Positions 32,397-42,126 of a DNA stretch of 64,000 nucleotides are shown here, one piece after another. The position numbers and the translations under genes are program-made. Where the stretch lies: positions 6,536,309 through 6,600,308 of the forward strand of contig OU744446.1 in NCBI GenBank assembly GCA_916610825.1, in the 5' to 3' direction. Under the pieces are notes generated by a model that worked only from the letters and a program-made list of their open reading frames with translations, did no database searches and was not told the DNA's origin. The first letter of the stretch is position 1. Each line of letters starts with the position of its first letter. Source of the DNA: Haliclystus octoradiatus (Eukaryota; Cnidaria; Staurozoa; Stauromedusae; Haliclystidae).

Positions 32397-34841
32397 TCAT
32401 ATTTTTTCAAGTCTCTTCTGACAGAATGGCACATAAAAGGACTCTCTTAATTTTGCTTCGACACGTTTTACTGAATGGCCATGGCCCCAATCCTTATGAT
32501 ACTGATAGAGGATTAGGCTTCCAGTCTTTGAAGAGCCATCAATAATAGGCAATTTTGTTTCTCCGACTGCTTCTAGAGTTCTCCCAATTGCATAAATTAT
32601 GTTATCATCTCCTTCTACGACGTCATAAGATGAGATTTTTGTCCTTCTGAGCATGTCCTTTGTATCTTGCATAGCTGATTGTATCAACATCCTTTTTGCG
32701 AAGATAAAACGAGCAGGTGCAGTTTCACATTCTCCATCTGATGAATTCTTAATTGATGACTTGAATATATAACATGCCTTCAAAACTAATGCACATGTGT
32801 TAATTGCGGCTGTCCATGACTTTGCATTCTTTATTATGTCTTGTCCAATTTTGGTTTGCTCTATAATACTCTTTGATGTCTTCTTTGATGAAATTATCTT
32901 TGTTGTAACCTTCGTGTTCGCCACTTCAGTAGCTGTTTTGTATTCTTTTGCCTGATCTGGCAAGGAATCATTAACTTTGGGTAAGTCATTGACAACTTTT
33001 ACTGGCCACTCATTTTCTGGGCTTGATAGGAATCCTCCCTGGGTCCACTTGTCAGATGTGAGGTCTTCGACGTTTGCTTTATCCTTAGTTGCCAAATCAG
33101 CAGGATTATCACCACTTTTAACATATCTCCAATCACATAGGTTAGTATCTGACTTTATAAACTCTGTTCTAATGCCAACAAAGGTATTGAAGCAGCCAGA
33201 ATGGGAATGTAATTGCCTCAAAACTATAGTTGAGTCAGTAAAGAATCTACTTTCAATGACTTCAATTTCACTTGGAAGATTGTTTTTTGTCTTTTTCCAT
33301 AGTTTAACTCCAAGCTCTGCTCCTAAAAGCTCTATTCTTGGTATAGAGAGCCTCTTTGTTCCAGAAGTCTTTGCCAAAGCTGTGAGTAAGTGAGAGACAA
33401 ATCCATCTTCAACTCTGACGACTATGTAAATACATGCAGAATATGCTCTGTCGCCACCGTCACAGAACGTTGCTAGCATAACCTCGACCTTTTCACTTTG
33501 AATTACATGTTTTGGTATTGTACTTCTTGGAAATGCTATTTCCTTTGCTTTCCATAGTTGCATGAATATTTGGATAAACTTGGCTTTTAGATCATCATCT
33601 ATTTCGATATTCCATGAATCACGATCATGTCCAGGATGTCTCAAGCATACTTCACCATAAAATAAGTGTAATTTAATTGTCATTGGTAAAAACAATCCTA
33701 ATGGATCAAATATTTGAGCTTGACAAGATATTGTGTCCCTTTTTGTGAATGATGCCATGACTTTATTATTCACATTTTCTGGTGTCAGATCAATGTCTAA
33801 TTTCTTGCCTCTGTCCTTCTTACCAAGATTGAACCAATTTTTCAGCATGAGGTTGTCTTCTTTTGAATTCCAGATGTAGCCAAGCGTTTTCTCCTTTTTG
33901 TTGTCTCCAACACAGTTGAACTCTTTGAATGAAAATCCACCAGCTTCAGCAACTTTCTTCATGCCTGCTAGAAGTGGTGCTAGATCTTCGTCCCATTTTC
34001 CCGTGACTACACAATCATCGACATAGCTTTGATATAGGAAGACCTTCAAAATTCTGTCTTTGAATAATGGTACTAGGTGAGAAAATTTTTCGGCATTTTT
34101 TATTCTGCCCAGAACAGCAAGCCATGCAGCTGCACTGTCGCCAAAAGGCATGCTTGCTTCTACAACTTCCAGACTTGGGGCATCTAAAGTGATATACTTT
34201 TTCCACTCTTCCGGAACAAGTGAGCTTGGAATAAGCAATCTTCGTAGACTAATATCTGCATCAGGCAGTTTGAAAGAGTTAAAGTACTTGGAAAGATCAC
34301 CAATGGATATGTTTTGCGAGGTTCTCAATGTCAATAGGACCTTTCTTAAGTCACCAATATTAGATGATCCTTGTACTTGGCATTCATTAAGACTTAGTCC
34401 ATTTTCATCTTTATGTGAGCTATTTGTGACTAATCTTACAGGAGTAGATACACTTTTCTCGTTGATTACAAAATTCCATGGCAAGTAATGTTTCTGTAAT
34501 TTTATATCGAGATTGAGTTTTGTAACAGGAACCCAGTGACCTCGCTCTAAATTCCCTTTGATTTGTTCAATAACGCTTGTTTGCAATTCTGGTCTCTTGT
34601 TTAGTTTTGCTATAATTGTTCTCATCATTCTTTCAACAGATGTTTTATTTTCTTTGAGTGTTTTCAGTTTCTCATAATAATGATAATTTGCATACCATCT
34701 GCCATCTTTGTGCTCCAGAGAGGCATACATATCTTCGTCTTCTTTTTGTAACCTTAGCATGTCATCTTTGTCAGTCAAATCCAAGGATTCACACGTAAGA
34801 ACATCCATGAACAGTTTGTGTTTCTCTGTGTCTGACAACAC
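32397..34841 (-). CDS. Bel/Pao reverse transcriptase and RNase H
   Basis: 814 codons. RT palm with VRLVTNSSHKDENGLSLNE, and YVDDCVV as catalytic box near residue 272, the Bel/Pao variant. A Peptidase_A17-type connecting domain (AQIFDPLGLFLP) follows, then an RNase H with CDGGDRAYSA, IPRIELLGAELG and FFTDSTIVL acidic residues. An upstream in-frame extension (to about 34915) overlaps the protease frame. Ends at a TGA just before the integrase zinc-binding cysteines. Confidence 0.88.
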   Translation of the reverse strand: MLSDTEKHKLFMDVLTCESLDLTDKDDMLRLQKEDEDMYASLEHKDGRWYANYHYYEKLKTLKENKTSVERMMRTIIAKLNKRPELQTSVIEQIKGNLERGHWVPVTKLNLDIKLQKHYLPWNFVINEKSVSTPVRLVTNSSHKDENGLSLNECQVQGSSNIGDLRKVLLTLRTSQNISIGDLSKYFNSFKLPDADISLRRLLIPSSLVPEEWKKYITLDAPSLEVVEASMPFGDSAAAWLAVLGRIKNAEKFSHLVPLFKDRILKVFLYQSYVDDCVVTGKWDEDLAPLLAGMKKVAEAGGFSFKEFNCVGDNKKEKTLGYIWNSKEDNLMLKNWFNLGKKDRGKKLDIDLTPENVNNKVMASFTKRDTISCQAQIFDPLGLFLPMTIKLHLFYGEVCLRHPGHDRDSWNIEIDDDLKAKFIQIFMQLWKAKEIAFPRSTIPKHVIQSEKVEVMLATFCDGGDRAYSACIYIVVRVEDGFVSHLLTALAKTSGTKRLSIPRIELLGAELGVKLWKKTKNNLPSEIEVIESRFFTDSTIVLRQLHSHSGCFNTFVGIRTEFIKSDTNLCDWRYVKSGDNPADLATKDKANVEDLTSDKWTQGGFLSSPENEWPVKVVNDLPKVNDSLPDQAKEYKTATEVANTKVTTKIISSKKTSKSIIEQTKIGQDIIKNAKSWTAAINTCALVLKACYIFKSSIKNSSDGECETAPARFIFAKRMLIQSAMQDTKDMLRRTKISSYDVVEGDDNIIYAIGRTLEAVGETKLPIIDGSSKTGSLILYQYHKDWGHGHSVKRVEAKLRESFYVPFCQKRLEKI

Positions 34842-34906
34842 TTTTACTGGCTTGCATGAAACAGTTTCTAACCTTCTGTTTGAACCACCAATTAAACAAT
34901 TTCCAG

Positions 34907-36100
34907 TTATTTTGCTTTTAAAAGCACCAAGTTTCCTTTGATTTGCAGCTGTTCAGGATGTAGTCCTTGGTAATCAGCTCCTAGTAAAATATCAATTTTT
35001 CTTCCAGTAACTTTATACATTTTCTTATTTAGCTGATCTCTCCATTCAATTGGTATCATGATTTCTCCTTTTGGTACATCTGCCAAGTCTTCATATTTGG
35101 TAACCTCTATCTTCTTTTTGATACCATTGACCTCAATTATATAGGAAAATATGTCAAAATCTTTTTCGTTTGAAACAGTTCCTGCAAAACCTTGAACTCT
35201 AAGATGTTCTGTGGTAATGTAGTCTCCAGGCAATTCACAGTCTGCTTGAATCCAAGATCTTTGTGATCCACTATCGTATTGTAAGGTTGCATAAAATATT
35301 TCATTTGTTTCGGGGTCTATTATTTTCACTTCTTCGGTTTGAGCTATAGAGTCCCCAATGCTGCTCTTGGATATCTTTACACTGCCAGTTGAATTGCTGT
35401 TGTTTTCATTTTCTTCAGCAATATTACAATTACACAATCTGAAGTGGAGTTGTTTGTTGCATTTCTTGCAGTCAGACATTTTTAGCTGCCCATTTCTGTT
35501 TCTAAACTTCCCGTTGCAGGTTCCACCACATATCTCCTCTCTTTTTCCACATCTTAAACATACTTTCATAAACTTCAGTTTTTCGTATCTTTCTTTTGTC
35601 AAGTTTTTTCCTGATTTTTTGCAGTCACGTGACCATACTGCATGTTTTTCATTGCATAAATAACATGGATCATATAGTTGTTCAGTACTATCATCAATTC
35701 TATCTACAGCTTCCACGTGTTTCATTGAGGCATTATTATAGTATTCTCTCTTATTAGGAAGCTTTGAGTTAGAGTTACCTTTGTTGAGAGTATAATATGT
35801 ATCTCTGTTTGCCATTAAATAATGTTTCTTTGTTGTGAAACCCTCAATAATCAAGTCCCAAATTTCTAATGGTTTCTTTAGATATTTTCTTTCTGAAACA
35901 TAATCTTTTACAGCTGGTGGTAGCTTATCAAATGATTCCTCAACTAGCCCTTTCTGTATAACCATTTCTTTTATTTGACAGGCATCTAAATCTGTATTGA
36001 TAGCTAGAAAAGTCTTCATCATCTCCACAGCTAATGGATCTCCATTTCCAGTTGGTCTCTTTATCTCCTCAATTCTTTTTGCCATATGGTTTGAAACCAT
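34907..36100 (-). CDS. Bel/Pao gag C-terminus and aspartic protease
   Basis: 397 codons. Cys/His clusters (CYLCNEKHAVWSRDC; CLRCGKREEICGGTC) are the nucleocapsid-type zinc motifs of this family. QYDSGSQRSW at about residue 275 is the protease catalytic DSG, and ILLGADYQ follows the C-terminal protease pattern. TAA at the end lies one shift away from the polymerase frame, which is open from about 34915. Confidence 0.85.
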   Translation of the reverse strand: MVSNHMAKRIEEIKRPTGNGDPLAVEMMKTFLAINTDLDACQIKEMVIQKGLVEESFDKLPPAVKDYVSERKYLKKPLEIWDLIIEGFTTKKHYLMANRDTYYTLNKGNSNSKLPNKREYYNNASMKHVEAVDRIDDSTEQLYDPCYLCNEKHAVWSRDCKKSGKNLTKERYEKLKFMKVCLRCGKREEICGGTCNGKFRNRNGQLKMSDCKKCNKQLHFRLCNCNIAEENENNSNSTGSVKISKSSIGDSIAQTEEVKIIDPETNEIFYATLQYDSGSQRSWIQADCELPGDYITTEHLRVQGFAGTVSNEKDFDIFSYIIEVNGIKKKIEVTKYEDLADVPKGEIMIPIEWRDQLNKKMYKVTGRKIDILLGADYQGLHPEQLQIKGNLVLLKAK

Positions 36101-37482
36101 GCTTGGTTCTCCAAATGAATGAAATCATCAATGAAATTGTCCCATTGTGTTGTTTCAGTTATTGCTCTGTTGACCATCACCAATGCTGCACCATGCAATC
36201 TTCTAAAACATGAATTTGATATTATCATCTTCCATAATCTTTTGGGTTTATTGGAGTCATTTAGTGTTTCCAATATCTGTTTTTTCCATGTTATGTAACT
36301 ACTATATTCTCCGTTGAATTCTGCAAGATTTTTGCTGTTTAATTCTATTTCCTTGTCTTTTTTCTCATTGTCTCTTTTGCTTGCATCTGCTTCTTTGCAT
36401 GTTCTTCCCAGTTCATCAATGAGAATTAAGCATTCTTCAAGCCATTTTTCTGCCTCTGCGGGCGGAAATTCAATCCGGTTGATTTCCAATTCGCAATGTG
36501 TTACCTCATTATTCAAAGTATTAACATTTGCTCTGAACAATTTGTCGTTAGCAGTAGTTGGATCTGATTTCAATTGGTTTTTTAACCTTCTCAACGATTT
36601 CACAGCCCCTCTAACCTTCAGGGTGATTGCTTTTGTTTCTGCTGGCATTGCATTTAATTCTGCACTGTCTATACTTGATGTAGTTGACAAATTAGAAGGA
36701 GATCTAACCTCATTCCCATCTGGAGATAAATAACGATTTTGATTCGTTGAAATGGGATTAATATGGAATTGTTCAGCAATATTATCATTCCTTTTACTTT
36801 CTGTGAAGTTTTCTCCTTTTTCTGCCAATGATAACAAATTGTTGATACATTGATGGGTATTACGCGGATCTTCAATTGAATATAATGCAATTACATGTTT
36901 TTCAATAATTACTAGTAGGTCTTCATCTATAAAATTTCCTCCAAAAACAGACCATGTATACAATGGTTCAGCAAATAATTGTTCTTCAGCATTTAAAATA
37001 TCGATAATTGATGTTTCTTCAGGCCAATGTCTATCATCACATATTTCACATAATAACTTGTAGCAATTGTCATATTTACTTTCATGAAGTTCTATGTCAT
37101 GCTTCCAATTTTGTAGCCTTCGCTTCAAGACATTAATTTTCACCTCAGACAATGTGCCACTTTCTTCTTCAACAAGTGTGATACACATTGCTGGCAGTTC
37201 AGCCTTTTTAAAATAATTTAACTCACATATTAGTTCAGTTTTCCTTTGAATTTGAATTACTCTAAGCTTTAGTCGAGCAAGAAATCTTTTTAAGTCACTG
37301 TTGACTGTCTCTTTTTCTCTTTGTAGGACTTCTATAAACTCCTCAACTAAATCTATAGTATCACATACTTTTTCGTTTTCAGGTAGAGGAAGATAATTAA
37401 TCTGCTCACCATCAATTGTTAATTTTATGGATGAGTCCTTTAATAAATTCCATTGTTCAGTTAGCTGTGCTCTTGTCTTCAT
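36061..37482 (-). CDS. Bel/Pao gag, N-terminal part
   Basis: 473 codons from an ATG about 110 bases inside the 5' LTR. Charged helical N-terminus, then an FNGEYSSYITWKKQILETL segment and following helix resembling the capsid-like domain (DUF1759 type) of Pao gag. The frame ends 40 bases inside the next frame, so continued translation needs a frameshift near 36061-36100. Confidence 0.8.
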   Translation of the reverse strand: MKTRAQLTEQWNLLKDSSIKLTIDGEQINYLPLPENEKVCDTIDLVEEFIEVLQREKETVNSDLKRFLARLKLRVIQIQRKTELICELNYFKKAELPAMCITLVEEESGTLSEVKINVLKRRLQNWKHDIELHESKYDNCYKLLCEICDDRHWPEETSIIDILNAEEQLFAEPLYTWSVFGGNFIDEDLLVIIEKHVIALYSIEDPRNTHQCINNLLSLAEKGENFTESKRNDNIAEQFHINPISTNQNRYLSPDGNEVRSPSNLSTTSSIDSAELNAMPAETKAITLKVRGAVKSLRRLKNQLKSDPTTANDKLFRANVNTLNNEVTHCELEINRIEFPPAEAEKWLEECLILIDELGRTCKEADASKRDNEKKDKEIELNSKNLAEFNGEYSSYITWKKQILETLNDSNKPKRLWKMIISNSCFRRLHGAALVMVNRAITETTQWDNFIDDFIHLENQAWFQTIWQKELRR

Positions 37483-37593
37483 TTTAGTACTGTACTGTAA
37501 ATATATAGCAACACTTTTACCCTGTTTGCTTTGATGATTCCTTTAACTTTTCATTTGTTATCTCCATGCCATAGCGATTTGTTGAAATTAAAA

Positions 37594-37864
37594 TGTTTTG
37601 ATCATCACAAAAAACCATAAACAGGTAGTTAGTTTAAGTAAACTTTATTATAAACATCAAGACATTTAAAATGATATAATAAAAATCTAATTAATAATGT
37701 AAAATTGTTGTTTTAATTTCAACAGTTTGCACTTTTCACTTTCTAAATTAATCCATGTGCTCTTTTCATGAAAAGGAGGCTAAATATTTAAGGTCAAAGC
37801 ATAATGGCTATTTGGCTATAAAATAATAACAAAACTAAAAAAGTTATTTAATATGATTGAAACA
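37594..37864 (-). repeat. 5' LTR of the Bel/Pao element
   Basis: Same 271 bases as the other LTR with one substitution at 37739. On the minus strand a TATTTTATAG stretch about 40 bases in could serve as a TATA-like promoter element. No convincing tRNA primer site directly abuts it. Confidence 0.93.
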
Positions 37865-37942
37865 GGTGGTGACTATCACAACCTGACAGAATATGATAAT
37901 GCCGGCACAACTTCATTTCACATGTTGGTAAAAGAATGTTGA
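37865..37942 (+). CDS. Exon 2 of the putative secreted gene, 3' part
   Basis: Immediately after the right LTR and its GGTGG duplication, the frame of the upstream half continues (GDYHNLTEYDNAGTTSFHML) for 24 codons to TGA at 37940. It ends in a cysteine-containing tail. Keeping one copy of the duplication preserves the frame exactly, which supports a single exon split by insertion. In this assembly the gene cannot make its full product unless the element is removed or is heterozygous. Confidence 0.6.
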   Translation, partial: GGDYHNLTEYDNAGTTSFHMLVKEC

Positions 37943-39236
37943 AATAACAAAGATGCAACTGTCATGCGATAATGTCACCTATCTACCTATATATAAATAC
38001 ACCATCTCTAGAGTGTAGAATGATATACTTGTAGCCTATATATTACATCATGGTAGTCATTGGCCATTGTAAACATACATTACCTATGAATCTGTATAAG
38101 TCCTGTAAATTATATACATATAAATCACTCTCTATATAAATCAATCACAAATGTTGTTTACTCTCAACGAGATAACGTATGGATCTATATAAATCCCAAT
38201 AACAGTTTCTAAGTAAGAAAAATCACACATACACAATAACTATATGTACAAATATACATTGTAAATATATCAATTGTATCTCTGTTCTTGGTCTATTGCT
38301 TGATTTTCATACCCAACTTTTAACTTGCATCAAATGTTTGAAAGCATATGAATAGGGAAAGGAAATTCCATCAGTAGAATGAAAAGGAAAGTACGGTCAC
38401 TCTAAGTTTTTTTCTCATGAGGGCCAAATCGATAAAAATAGATGCTCACATGGTTTGAGTAATTTGTCTTGCTTAACTGTTGGGGCATGGAATCATAGCA
38501 ACATCGATCATTAATTCCATATTTGATATCACATCGATGGGTGTGGTTTATGGAAATTACTTATGGCAAATCTCTATTTGGAAAATTTCATCAAATCAAA
38601 TGTTATCAAATGATCATTGGTATTGAATAATTACGACAACCAAAATTTGTAAAAAAGTTTGAATAACATTAAAAAAGATTGCTCGAGATCATGATTATTT
38701 GTAGCAATAAAGAAATTTACATAAAATTAAAATATCCAACTTGGGTTAAGTAAAAACTAAAGTCTAAAATATTTAAAAGGTTAAAAGAAGAAATAGCTAA
38801 ACATGATCAAAAGCTGACTTGGACATGGCGGCAAGCACGGAAAATTCGTCTATTGTTTCAGAGCTCATTGGAACATGACGATTTGCGAAAACAGTGATAT
38901 GCTAGATAAGAAGGATCTGACTGCAAGAAACGAATTCTATTTAGCAGAGGATCGCTAGTTATGAATATTTATCTGAATCATAAGCTATAGTTTAGCCACT
39001 TCTTTTTCTTACCTATCCAATACCAAAATTGTGAAATTTTAATCGAAGTTCGTCGAAGAACACATCTAGAACGTCACCACTACTTTTGCAATGGCTGCAA
39101 TTTTTTCTCAACTAGGGGGACCGATTTACAAAAGGTACTTATTCATTATTGAGGGTCATCAAAAATTTTGGGACCCCAAGAAATTGTGAATAGTGACCTT
39201 CATATTTTAGAGTGTAGGGAGCACATTGTTGCTGTT
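37943..39236 (+). other. Intergenic, nothing clear
   Basis: AT-rich sequence after the split gene. A short start-like frame at 38826 (MAASTENSSIVSELIGT) ends after 17 codons and was not called. No repeat recognised. Confidence 0.3.
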
Positions 39237-39605
39237 TCAGAAGCTTCTCCTTTTTTTAAGTGATTCAACGCAAGCGAAATAGCTTTCCAAAGTATCTGTA
39301 TGGCATAGGATAATCTCATTTTGCCAAACGTTTATGTGGTCTGGGCCAACTTTTGGTAACCGGTGTAAGCTATTCTCCATATCTTTGTAGTAGCATTTTG
39401 CGAAATGATTCCACAAAATATATTTATCATTGTTGCACATCAAGCGTGTGCTTTTATCTGAGTACCCTGACTGGAGTAGACAGTTACAGGTTGTCTTTAT
39501 TAAATGAGGAACATCATATGTGAAATAGATATTGTGACATGTATCAGCTAAATTGATAGTGTAGTGGTAACAATTTTCTTTAGAGATACATTCTTTTGCA
39601 GGCAT
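39237..39605 (-). pseudogene. P-element-type transposase, GTP-binding-like segment
   Basis: 123 codons with FTYDVPHLIKTTCNCLLQSG, YILWNHFAKCYY and LPKVGPDHINVW. These match the pattern (DxPHLLKTxRN, W.HI, L.KLt..HI) of the middle region of P-element/THAP9-like transposases. It lies downstream of the RNase H-like piece at 39689-39952, in another frame. Confidence 0.65.
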
Positions 39606-39688
39606 GATGCGTGGAGAAACTTGTGCATTTTGAAAAACTTCCTGTTAGGCGAAACTCCATTACAAGCTACGAAAACAACTTTTAACTT

Positions 39689-39952
39689 CTAATCCAGCTC
39701 TAACACAAAAACAACTTGCCAGAATAAAAGCCATAACTGGAATGAATTGCAGCCAGTCGAACCAGTTAAATGATAGCTAAATACAATTTTTACTGTATTA
39801 CACAATCCTCGCACCATAAAAACTAAAGCATGAGTGGCAAATTGATCTAAATCATCAAATGATGAAAAATCAATTGGTAGGTCACCCAGGTCTACATAGC
39901 CAACTAAATGACAAGCCATTTTTCCAAAGACAAATCCACAATTAATTTTCAT
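39689..39952 (-). pseudogene. P-element-type transposase, RNase H-like segment
   Basis: Starts MKINCGFVFGKMACHLVGYV and continues with DLGD and THALVFMVRGL. This is the beta-rich RNase H-fold pattern of P-like transposases (KIKxGLVfnk.tgelvGyvdlg). The C-terminal part is out of frame. Confidence 0.65.
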
Positions 39953-39999
39953 TTCGTCAAATAATATTCCGATATATTGCTGGATTTCTAGATTTTGAT

Positions 40000-40387
40000 T
40001 TAATTTAAATTGCCTTTAATAATGCCTGGTTTGGACTTAAATACATGTTTATAATTCCTCAGCATTCTTTGGCTAGGTAAAATCAATACCTCTGAAAGTT
40101 CATCATATGCATTTGAGCTTTTTGATTGTATAGACAGACAAAATCTAATAAATTGAGGATGATATCGACAATTACTCTTCTGTAGTTTACTTAGTCGCTG
40201 CTGCTCTTCCCATACCAACTTCATGTGAGGGGGATGCATTCAAGTCATGTGATGCGATAATTTTGGACAAGACATCATGTACGTCTTCATTGACTTGAAT
40301 ACTATTATCAGCAATCTCTTTTCTCAGATTGACAAGCTCCTTTTCCAATTGTGCACACTTTGAACGGCTGGCTTTTACAGTTGCCAC
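40000..40387 (-). pseudogene. P-element-type transposase, N-terminal coiled coil and helical segment
   Basis: Two overlapping frames. The first (40387-40187) is a coiled coil with a basic SRSKCAQLEKELVNLRKEI pattern. The second (40239-40000) has HPQFIRFCLSIQSKSSNAYD and LPSQRMLRNYKHVF, the SxxaYxxlr....LPSxRtLrdY motif of P/THAP9-like transposases. A frameshift separates them. Confidence 0.65.
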
Positions 40388-40596
40388 TAACTTCTCCTGA
40401 CTACATGATGCAAGTGGTGCTTTGTTTTTAGCTGGGATAGCGTTAACTGTAAAAGTTTTCTTGCAATATGTGTTACAATTTATTAAACAAGAGTTACAAA
40501 TAAAACCAACATTGACATTAGTTTATACAATGGAGCAGCTCTTGCTCCTTGTTACATTGGAAACATAGAATGGAACAGATGCATGGTCTTGTGACT

Positions 40597-41372
40597 TCAT
40601 ATAAGTACAGTATGTTTCAGGATGTTGATTTTAGTTAAATTATTGGATATCCCATTACAAATGTTTGCTGAACTGAAGACATTTATAATATTCCGTACAG
40701 GGTTTATTCTGATATCGAATATTGGTATTGATGGAATCCTCCTTCCATAGTATAGACATGTTATCTTTAATTGCTCCATCTCACTGCCGAAACTGATCCA
40801 AATATCATATTTTGGGACCCATGTGTTCACCTCAGGGAGGGACAAAGATATACTTCCATCACTGATATGTGCTATCCAGGATTCCAGCTTCATTCTCTTA
40901 ATTGTTGCCTTAACAACTCCATTAAGGAAATACACATCAGCTGGTGATTCTCCAACATTTCCCAAGGGTAACCGTTCTATTGTTCTCCGTTCAGCTCGTT
41001 CAACTTTGCCAACCTCTGAGGGTTTTTGAGGTAAATTTCGAACTGCAATACTACCAGCTATTAACATTCTTCGCTTTGAGAATACATCAATATCATAATC
41101 ATTAAAGCGGATTTCACATAAATAAAAAGTTTTATTTTCAAACTGACCTCTCGAGTTGTCATCCTTCTGTTGGATATTACACACAATTCTGATCCACTCT
41201 GCTCTAGCAAATTGCTTCTTTGCTTTTGTTTCCTCTCGGCCGCTTTAACCATAGGTAGGAACTTGAAATCTATAGGAACTTGAACAATTGATATAGGCCT
41301 ATCAGGATAATCTGGATGTTTCCATCCGCGGGCATTAAAAAATTTAAAAAACACACTATATTCACCCCCCAT
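40597..41372 (-). pseudogene. Unidentified ORF upstream of the P-like transposase remnant
   Basis: Two overlapping frames (41372-41061 and 41184-40597) that make sense as one protein of about 255 residues with a frameshift near 41190. The first begins MGGEYSVFFKFFNARGWKHP; the second is beta-rich with a run of hydrophobic strands (LESWIAHISDGSISLSLPEV). I do not recognise the family. Same strand and position 5' of the transposase pieces suggest it belongs to the same element or to a fused host gene. Confidence 0.4.
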
Positions 41373-41889
41373 TCTGATTAATAACGATAAATCACAGAGA
41401 TCAACTCATTTTAGGTCACTTTGTTTGTTTATATTTCCCGCGTGTTGTCGATTCCACTTGCTAGTCACATGGTACCGATTAAATCCTAACAAATACATAC
41501 GATTGGTGTAACAATACACTTCCTAACCAGTCTATTCTGGTAACTTTGAACATAAATAGAACAATAGCATATAATAACTTTTTTACGGAAACAAAGATAG
41601 CAGCAAATAACAATAAAACAACAATTTAATCAATAGGCGTGTAAACATTAATCATGTATATATCTTTGGTGAATTTAGAAATGTTTTTTATATGAATGAA
41701 GCCGTCTGAGGAGCGCTAGCACGCGAAACTCTGAGTAACGGAGAAAACGTCTCGTTTCTAACTTTATATCTATATGTTAATATATCTATATGCTATGCTT
41801 ACGATTCTGAACACCGGTCAATAGTGAATTCACCCGCTACAGAAGCGGGCCTCTATAGCCTTAATAACGAGTGCAGCGTTGGTGATAAC
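41373..41889. other. Intergenic, nothing clear
   Basis: AT-rich sequence with no recognised gene or repeat. Confidence 0.3.
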
Positions 41890-41958
41890 ATGAGTAGCTT
41901 TGAAGAGAGACATGAGTCCTATCAGTCCATTCAGCCCCCTCATCTCCCTGTCCTATAG

Positions 41959-42087
41959 TTGGGATCATCATTTAAGGATGTTACAAATGAACACCTTGTG
42001 GACGAGAATTCGATGGAACATGATATGGCTGACAGTTGTAATGAACTTTCCCAATCAGATTCAAGATCAGTTCAACGCAATATATGA
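41959..42087 (+). CDS. Candidate terminal exon of an unknown gene
   Basis: A pyrimidine-rich acceptor (CATCTCCCTGTCCTATAG, ends 41958) precedes 42 codons with strongly coding composition (acidic, with NEHLVDENSMEHDMADSCNE and SQSDSRSVQ) ending in TGA at 42085. A perfect AATAAA follows at 42121. A start-like frame just upstream (ATG at 41890, MSSFEERHESYQSIQPPHLP) shares the same frame but is separated by a TAG that is the acceptor itself. It may be either an exon plus intron end or a short pseudogene. Confidence 0.35.
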   Translation: MGSSFKDVTNEHLVDENSMEHDMADSCNELSQSDSRSVQRNI

Positions 42088-42120
42088 TATGATATATATA
42101 TTTCGTCATTTCGACAGGCA

Positions 42121-42126
42121 AATAAA
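42121..42126 (+). promoter_or_regulatory. Possible poly(A) signal
   Basis: AATAAA 33 bases after the stop of the candidate terminal exon. Confidence 0.4.

Larger units (their letters stand above)
30948..37864 (-). mobile_element. Complete Bel/Pao LTR retrotransposon inserted in a host exon
   Basis: 6,917 bases on the minus strand, with 271-bp LTRs at both ends (30948-31218 and 37594-37864), TG..CA termini, and the 5-bp target duplication GGTGG (30943-30947, 37865-37869), the usual Bel/Pao length. The two LTRs differ at one site only (31093 against 37739), implying a recent insertion. Gene order gag, protease, RT, RNase H, integrase is complete. The coding region is nevertheless in several frames: overlaps or shifts near 36061-36100 and 34907, and one in-frame TGA near 32397. 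These may be programmed shifts, real lesions or assembly errors. Confidence 0.95.

Noticed and set aside
38826..38880. Short gene start (MAAST...)
   Set aside because: Stops after 17 codons with no donor site; no support.
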